From Candidatus Poseidoniaceae archaeon (GTDB taxonomy: Archaea > Thermoplasmatota > Poseidoniia > Poseidoniales > Poseidoniaceae): DNA of 12,108 nt. This document shows, piece by piece, positions 7,930-12,108 of this stretch. Made by a program: the position numbers and the translations under genes. The stretch spans positions 1-12,108 of the forward strand of contig JAQXFJ010000125.1 of the NCBI GenBank assembly GCA_029250385.1, given 5' to 3'. The notes below the pieces were generated by a model. It searched no databases and had not been told where the DNA came from. It was given only the letters and a program-made list of their open reading frames with translations. Position 1 is the first letter of the stretch, and every line of letters begins with the position of its first letter.

Positions 7930-10173
7930 CTATTGAATTTCGTCATCTGATTTAACTCGTCTTACCTTACGTTGCTTGGTTTTTACGACCCTCTTCTTCG
8001 CAATAATCTTTTCACCCGGTATATCGAGTTTACCATCCAGTCGCTGTCTCTTTGTGGACATCACAGGTCCCTGTTTATTGCGATCTATTTTTCCCGACCG
8101 TCGCTTTGCTTTGATGTCATCGTTTGATTGTGAATCATCATCCAAAGTAAATGCAGCCCGTTTTTTAGGATTGTTTTCTTCTTGAATCTTTATCTGATTT
8201 GTTTCTTCGTAATCCAAATCATCAGTGTAAGTCATGATTGGTTCTGGTTTGTTACTTTGGGGGGCATCGTTAAGGATATCATCAAATTCTTCGATATATT
8301 CTGGATGTTGAATCTCATCATCTTCATAATCATCTTCCTCCTCGCCAAAGTCCATCTCATCAAGAATCGTAGAGTTCAGATTGTTCCTTCTAATAAGGAA
8401 CCATATGGATAATGTGCATGCTAACGCCACAGCTAAAATCATCGAGATGTTGTCCAATATCTTGCCCAATATTGAATCGATTTGATTATCGCCTTTCTCA
8501 GCACTTGAATAATTTAATACGGGATTTTCCCCATAGTTATACCAAACAGATGACTCTACTATTCCATCTAACTTTACCTGTGAGATGTAGACTGGATGAT
8601 TTTCCACTATATGGGTTATAGAGGAGCCAATAACTGAGATCTGGTCAACTATTTCAATAGTAAATGGTAGAGAAGCATTTGGAATGATATCAAAAGTAGT
8701 TCTGAAAGCAAATTTTATTTGACCTTTATCATCCCATTTAGTAAAAGATAGCCCATCTATTATTCGACACTCTAATGAGCCATTATTTATTTGACCAATT
8801 GAAAGTTCGATAGAAGAACGTAACTTAGTAATGTAGTCATTCTTATCCATATTATGGCAGATTGCACCCTCAATCAAATTTGTCTCTTCATAGCTAATTC
8901 TCTGATCTGAAATTATTGAACGCCTTGATAAATTTCTGAATGTGTAAGTATCAATTGTGTTCATTGTGTAAACGTCATCAATTATCAGGGTGTCACCAAC
9001 AAGGTTTAGTTGATATGATCTTAACGTAGATATATCTGGATTTCTACTACACACAGTTTCATTTAGGCAATTAAAATCCCAATCATCCAAATGTGAGTCA
9101 CCATCGTCATCATCGTCTAATATATCTGGTATGTTATCTCCATCTAAATCCGACCCTATCGAGCCAAATCCTTCGGGTAGTGATGGCGTTCCATAAGCAG
9201 CAATATGATTAGAATCTGTTGCAACAAACAAATCCATAATCACACCTTGGTTTTCTATCAAAGCAAAATCTAGCGACTTGTGCATTAGTCGCACAGAAGA
9301 AATTTGTTCAAATGTTGAGCCGTCAATTACTATTAATTCAGGACTACTGTCAGATTCTAATATGAATATTCTGTCCGAATTTAACGACCATTTCATCCCA
9401 TGTGAATCCCCGAGGTCTAAATTTTGTAATTGAGAACCACTCAATGAAAAAGTGTGTAGATTTCCTGTTACAGTGATGACTGCTAATTTAGCATCAGATT
9501 GACTAAAATCACAACCAATAATTTCCTCTTGGACCTCAAAACTAATTTCTTGATATTCGCCCGAACTATCCCAAATATTAACGCGACCAAGTTCGTCCCC
9601 AGTTACAATATAATTTCCAGATTTGGAATATTTTACACATGTTATATCTGAAACATGCTGTCCTGAGATTTGATTAGCAATAGACATCGTTTCTGTATTG
9701 TATATGTCTGCACCGTTATTCATATTTGGGGTGATTACGTTCTCGCTATTGGGCGACCAATCAACATTGCCGTAGCGATCATTACCTCTGCCTTTTTCCG
9801 ATTTTATTTCACCAGTTTCTAAATTCATGATCTGTATCGAATCAGGGATTGATTGCTCTGCCCTTAGGCTAATGGCTAAATATTCTCCATTTGGTGAGAA
9901 TTGTATGTCAAAAATTTCTCTTACGAAGTCAATAGAATTTATTATTTCTAACGTGTCCAAATCATGGAATTCGAGCGTATTTCCGTATGAGCTGGCAACT
10001 AGTTTATGCCCGTCATCCAAAGCAACTGATTTAGTGTAAGCATCATTTGAATCAGCAAGTGTTACTCCGACAAAATTAATACCAGATGAATTTGCAGTAG
10101 CACACGGTATTGTTAATGAAATAAATAGAGTGCATAAAATCACACTAACATAATTAGCTTTCATCGGGTTCAA
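7930..10173 (-). CDS. Secreted/membrane-anchored beta-propeller protein with Asp-rich Ca2+-binding segment and charged cytoplasmic tail
   Basis: A 747-residue protein of unknown function with a clear architecture. Residues 1-27 look like a signal peptide ending in a CATANSS-like cleavage region. Residues 32 to about 330 form seven WD40/YVTN-like blades; FSPNGEYLA and an IWD ending are visible. Residues about 338-366 are an acidic DxDGDxxPDxxDDDDDGD segment, resembling thrombospondin type-3 calcium loops, followed by a Cys-x6-Cys pair. A roughly 200-residue beta-rich region follows, then one membrane span near 574-595 ending in Arg-Arg. The tail is strongly acidic at about 603-632 and strongly basic from about 685 to the end, with roughly one residue in three Lys or Arg. 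The predicted topology is propeller outside and tail inside. Start 10173 is supported by a well-placed TATA box; Met4 (10164) is possible. It converges on mqnA and diverges from mqnD. Confidence 0.85.
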   Translation of the reverse strand: MNPMKANYVSVILCTLFISLTIPCATANSSGINFVGVTLADSNDAYTKSVALDDGHKLVASSYGNTLEFHDLDTLEIINSIDFVREIFDIQFSPNGEYLAISLRAEQSIPDSIQIMNLETGEIKSEKGRGNDRYGNVDWSPNSENVITPNMNNGADIYNTETMSIANQISGQHVSDITCVKYSKSGNYIVTGDELGRVNIWDSSGEYQEISFEVQEEIIGCDFSQSDAKLAVITVTGNLHTFSLSGSQLQNLDLGDSHGMKWSLNSDRIFILESDSSPELIVIDGSTFEQISSVRLMHKSLDFALIENQGVIMDLFVATDSNHIAAYGTPSLPEGFGSIGSDLDGDNIPDILDDDDDGDSHLDDWDFNCLNETVCSRNPDISTLRSYQLNLVGDTLIIDDVYTMNTIDTYTFRNLSRRSIISDQRISYEETNLIEGAICHNMDKNDYITKLRSSIELSIGQINNGSLECRIIDGLSFTKWDDKGQIKFAFRTTFDIIPNASLPFTIEIVDQISVIGSSITHIVENHPVYISQVKLDGIVESSVWYNYGENPVLNYSSAEKGDNQIDSILGKILDNISMILAVALACTLSIWFLIRRNNLNSTILDEMDFGEEEDDYEDDEIQHPEYIEEFDDILNDAPQSNKPEPIMTYTDDLDYEETNQIKIQEENNPKKRAAFTLDDDSQSNDDIKAKRRSGKIDRNKQGPVMSTKRQRLDGKLDIPGEKIIAKKRVVKTKQRKVRRVKSDDEIQ

Positions 10174-10197
10174 TATTTCCTATGTTTTGAACTACTT

Positions 10198-10207
10198 GAA
10201 TTTATAG
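10198..10207 (-). promoter_or_regulatory. TATA box for the propeller-protein gene
   Basis: On the minus strand this reads CTATAAATTC, close to the archaeal TATA consensus. Its centre is 30 bases from ATG 10173, placing the expected transcription start about 4 bases upstream of that codon and so predicting a nearly leaderless transcript. Confidence 0.6.
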
Positions 10208-10261
10208 CCGAAACATTACTCTAACTTGTGATTTCATTAGTTTGATACTATCTTCAAACGG

Positions 10262-11176
10262 ATGGTTATTGAAGGACTTAATTTTCGGACTGTCATGGAC
10301 ACCATACTAGACCAAGACGAAAACGGCGACTACTTAGTCAGAATCGGCCATTCTCCAGACCCTGATGATGCCTTTATGTTTCATGCAATGACCAATGGTA
10401 AATTTCCCACACCGGGATATAAATTTGTTCACGAACTTCAAGATATTGAGACATTAAACCATCGTGCTATGAACCAAGAGTTAGAGGTTTCAGCAGTATC
10501 CATACATGCATTCCCCGAAATTTCGAAACATTACAGTTTGATGAATTGTGGCGCTTCAATGGGAGAGGGTTATGGGCCGATGGTTGTTTGTAAATCAGGC
10601 GTGTCTCTGGAAGATGCTAAAAATTCGGTAATTGCAGTGCCTGGTTTGAAAACTAGCGCATACCTTGGGTTAAGATTAGCTTGGGGTGATGTAAATGTAG
10701 CAGTCGTCCCATTCGACGAAATAATCCCTCGCATACTGGATGGAACTTATCTTTCAGGACTAATAATCCATGAAGGTCAGTTGACTTATGTAGATAATGA
10801 TCTAAATGTATTAGTGGATTTAGGCAAATGGTGGAATAGTATTACCGATAATTTCCCAATGCCATTAGGTGGTAACGTAGTAAGGAGAGATCTTGGACAA
10901 CAAATGATGAAAGATATCACGCTTTACACCAAGATGAGTATTGAATACGCAATAAAAAACCCTGATGAAGCATTAGAATTCGCTAAGAGGTGGGGCCGTG
11001 GTATTGATGATGCAACTAACAAAAAGTTTGTCACTATGTACGTCAATGATCGAACAATTGATTATCGTAAAGATGGAAGAGATTCGATAAAACTGTTCTT
11101 ACAAGAAGGTCAAAAAATTGGACTTATTGACCAAGAATTCGATACTAACAATATCGAGTTTATTGGGGCGGTCTAA
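10262..11176 (+). CDS. mqnD: 1,4-dihydroxy-6-naphthoate synthase, menaquinone biosynthesis
   Basis: MqnD converts cyclic dehypoxanthinyl futalosine to 1,4-dihydroxy-6-naphthoate, the ring precursor that is later prenylated and methylated to menaquinone. It has the two-lobed periplasmic-binding-protein-like fold but acts in the cytoplasm. Diagnostic segments from the 304-residue start are SPDPDDAFMF (31-40), DIETLN near 61-66, SIHAFPEI, GASMGEGYGPMVV, HEGQLTY (170-176, containing the histidine I recall being proposed as the catalytic base) and PMPLGGNVV. ATG 10262 gives a longer N-terminus than most family members; in-frame ATG 10295 would give 293 residues. I saw no clear TATA box that decides between them. 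The gene is separated from mqnE-mqnA by the opposite-strand propeller gene, so it has its own promoter in the 88-base spacer. Its TAA stop overlaps the ATG of a possible 44-codon ORF. Confidence 0.9.
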   Translation: MVIEGLNFRTVMDTILDQDENGDYLVRIGHSPDPDDAFMFHAMTNGKFPTPGYKFVHELQDIETLNHRAMNQELEVSAVSIHAFPEISKHYSLMNCGASMGEGYGPMVVCKSGVSLEDAKNSVIAVPGLKTSAYLGLRLAWGDVNVAVVPFDEIIPRILDGTYLSGLIIHEGQLTYVDNDLNVLVDLGKWWNSITDNFPMPLGGNVVRRDLGQQMMKDITLYTKMSIEYAIKNPDEALEFAKRWGRGIDDATNKKFVTMYVNDRTIDYRKDGRDSIKLFLQEGQKIGLIDQEFDTNNIEFIGAV

Positions 11177-11310
11177 TGGCAAGACAACTTAAAATAAGCC
11201 AATATGGTTCTATTTGTCTTGCTCCGTCACAAACTTCCGACATCATAGAGTCTTGTGACTCTCTATTTACCTGCTTGACACTACTAAATCAAAAGAAAAC
11301 TATGTGTTAG
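11176..11310 (+). CDS. Possible 44-residue small protein coupled to mqnD
   Basis: An open frame of 44 codons whose ATG shares a base with the mqnD stop codon (TAATG), the classic arrangement for stop-start coupling. A weak GGCGGT site (11167-11172) sits just upstream, inside mqnD. The peptide begins MARQLKISQYG, contains four cysteines (14, 27, 33, 44) and has no recognisable domain. The same bases hold two inverted repeats, so the stretch may instead be structured RNA or a terminator. I do not recognise a family; treat it as a candidate only. Confidence 0.25.
   Translation: MARQLKISQYGSICLAPSQTSDIIESCDSLFTCLTLLNQKKTMC
11178..11223 (+). repeat. 9-base inverted repeat with internal small hairpins after mqnD
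   Basis: GCAAGACAA (11179-11187) is perfectly complementary to TTGTCTTGC (11214-11222), with one more G-T wobble outside. The 26-base loop contains CTTAAAATAAG (11188-11198), a 4-base stem, and CCAATATGG (11199-11207), a 3-base stem. Transcribed, it could fold into a small branched structure immediately after the mqnD stop. Function unknown; a 3'-end structure or processing signal is possible. Confidence 0.45.
11245..11266 (+). terminator. Hairpin, possible transcription end of mqnD
   Basis: AGAGTC (11247-11252) and GACTCT (11257-11262) form a 6-base stem around TTGT; an alternative pairing uses ATAGAG (11245-11250) with CTCTAT (11261-11266). Only three T residues follow, weak for an archaeal U-tract terminator. 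The placement about 70 bases after mqnD and before the zinc-ribbon gene is suitable. Confidence 0.3.
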
Positions 11311-11363
11311 ATGCTTGAGGCAAATTCAATAACTACAATAATTACCAAGGATTAGGAAGAAAT

Positions 11364-11573
11364 ATGCCACACGATAATATCCAACTCGCTCAAGCACCAA
11401 ATGGAGAAATTGGTCCAAGGTGTAAACAGTGTGGCGTAAGAATGACCTTTGGCGCTGCGATGGTCATCAATAATAATTATTATTGCTGGGAATGTTATGT
11501 CGAAGTCACTGGTGCAGACTCATCAACAAAAATAGTTGAGGCTGAGAAGAAATTCTGGATGACCAATGAATGA
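11364..11573 (+). CDS. Small four-cysteine zinc-ribbon protein
   Basis: A 69-residue protein with two CxxC knuckles, Cys20/Cys23 and Cys41/Cys44, separated by 17 residues, a spacing expected for one zinc-ribbon-type site. The N-terminus is polar and the C-terminus is a short charged helix-like segment. No enzymatic motif is present and I do not recognise a named family; such mini zinc ribbons often bind nucleic acid or a protein partner. The start is supported by an AGGA ribosome site (11354-11357) six bases ahead of the ATG. The gene ends 24 bases before priS on the same strand, so the two are probably co-transcribed and the protein could act with replication machinery; that is inference from position only. 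Confidence 0.72.
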   Translation: MPHDNIQLAQAPNGEIGPRCKQCGVRMTFGAAMVINNNYYCWECYVEVTGADSSTKIVEAEKKFWMTNE

Positions 11574-11588
11574 AACTAAACAAATTAT

Positions 11589-11592
11589 GGTG
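11589..11592 (+). promoter_or_regulatory. Ribosome binding site selecting the priS start
   Basis: GGTG begins nine bases before ATG 11598, exactly the spacing of the mqnA site in this window. This favours the second of two adjacent in-frame ATG codons (11595 and 11598). Confidence 0.45.
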
Positions 11593-11597
11593 TGATG

Positions 11598-12108
11598 ATG
11601 TTTTCTACTGGGTGGGCAAGGTTTGCCCATAAATTCACCAACTATTACAGACATTCACCTCTTTGGGCACCACCGAGAATAAAGTATCGTGAATGGATGT
11701 TTATCCCGTTTGGTAATTCGCCTCCTATCCGACATAAGGGTTTTGCAGACACAGAATCTGTTAGAAATTTTATTACCCAACGTCCAATGCATTCATGCTT
11801 TTATTCTACTGCATATTGGGAAAAACCTTACATGATGAAAATGGTAGAAAAAGAATGGATTGGGGCTGATTTGATATTTGATCTAGACGGAGATCACTTA
11901 CCTGGTGTTACAGATAGAGATTTTCCGGCAATGCTCGAGGTTATTCAAGAACAGGCATGGACATTGTGGAATGACTATCTCGAACCGGAATTTGGATTTG
12001 AAGAAAAATATTTACAAGTTACTTTTTCTGGGCACAGGGGTTTTCATCTACACTACAGAGACCCGTCTCTATTCCATTTGGACTCTGAAGCAAGAAGAGA
12101 AATAGTAT
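11598..12108 (+). CDS. priS: DNA primase small (catalytic) subunit, partial (C-terminus beyond window)
   Basis: This is the catalytic subunit of the archaeal/eukaryotic-type heterodimeric primase, which synthesises primers for DNA replication together with PriL. 170 codons are visible. The metal-binding motif is D91-LIFDLDGDH ending at His100, with Asp95 and Asp97 the predicted catalytic aspartates, and the nucleotide-binding motif is FSGHRGFHLHY at 143-153. The preceding N-terminal region, with its YYR and REWMFIPFG segments, also fits the family. The third catalytic Asp and any zinc-binding motif would lie partly beyond the edge. ATG 11598 is chosen from ribosome-site spacing; ATG 11595 adds one Met. 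It follows the zinc-ribbon gene closely. The presence of this protein is the strongest indication that the DNA is archaeal. Confidence 0.92.
   Translation, partial: MFSTGWARFAHKFTNYYRHSPLWAPPRIKYREWMFIPFGNSPPIRHKGFADTESVRNFITQRPMHSCFYSTAYWEKPYMMKMVEKEWIGADLIFDLDGDHLPGVTDRDFPAMLEVIQEQAWTLWNDYLEPEFGFEEKYLQVTFSGHRGFHLHYRDPSLFHLDSEARREIV

Noticed and set aside
11570..11632. 20-codon ORF starting at an ATGA overlap with the zinc-ribbon stop
   Set aside because: It overlaps the start of priS in another frame and has no ribosome site; the overlap is likely chance.
11840..12108. Plus-strand frame overlapping priS near the right edge
   Set aside because: It is out of frame with the catalytic DLD and SGHRG motifs of primase and has no motif of its own.

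Overview
The window looks like a piece of a marine planktonic euryarchaeal genome, most likely Poseidoniales (Marine Group II) or a close relative; the lineage is inferred. The grounds are an archaeal/eukaryotic-type DNA primase small subunit (PriS), a transketolase split so that its N-terminal half is a separate gene, TATA-like boxes 25-35 bases upstream of start codons with almost no leader, low GC content, and a large secreted beta-propeller protein with an Asp-rich calcium-binding segment of the kind common in these archaea. Coding density is very high. No gene-free stretch exceeds 200 bases, and I saw no tRNA, rRNA, insertion sequence or CRISPR array.

Layout. Bases 1-727 (minus) hold the N-terminal half of transketolase, cut by the window edge. 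Upstream of it on the same strand is an OPT-family transporter (786-2834). A 109-base divergent promoter region separates that from a plus-strand P2-type cation ATPase (2944-5835), whose ion-site residues match the secretory-pathway (SPCA/PMR1) Ca2+/Mn2+ pumps. Next come mqnE (5880-7091) and mqnA (7100-7927), a translationally coupled pair. Converging on them with a 2-base gap is a minus-strand gene for a secreted, single-span seven-bladed propeller protein with a long charged tail (7930-10173). Divergent from that gene is mqnD (10262-11176). A 187-base spacer after mqnD contains a possible 44-codon coupled ORF and two inverted repeats. The window ends with a four-cysteine zinc-ribbon mini-protein (11364-11573) and the start of priS (11598 to the edge).

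How the genes work together. MqnA, MqnE and MqnD are three steps of the futalosine route to menaquinone: chorismate to 3-[(1-carboxyvinyl)oxy]benzoate, then aminofutalosine, and finally 1,4-dihydroxy-6-naphthoate. The steps between MqnE and MqnD (nucleoside hydrolysis and MqnC) are not encoded here. The cluster implies that the cell makes a menaquinone-type respiratory quinone. The propeller gene splits the three mqn genes on the opposite strand. The transporter, ATPase and transketolase are unrelated metabolic neighbours. The zinc-ribbon/priS pair belongs to DNA replication or an associated function.
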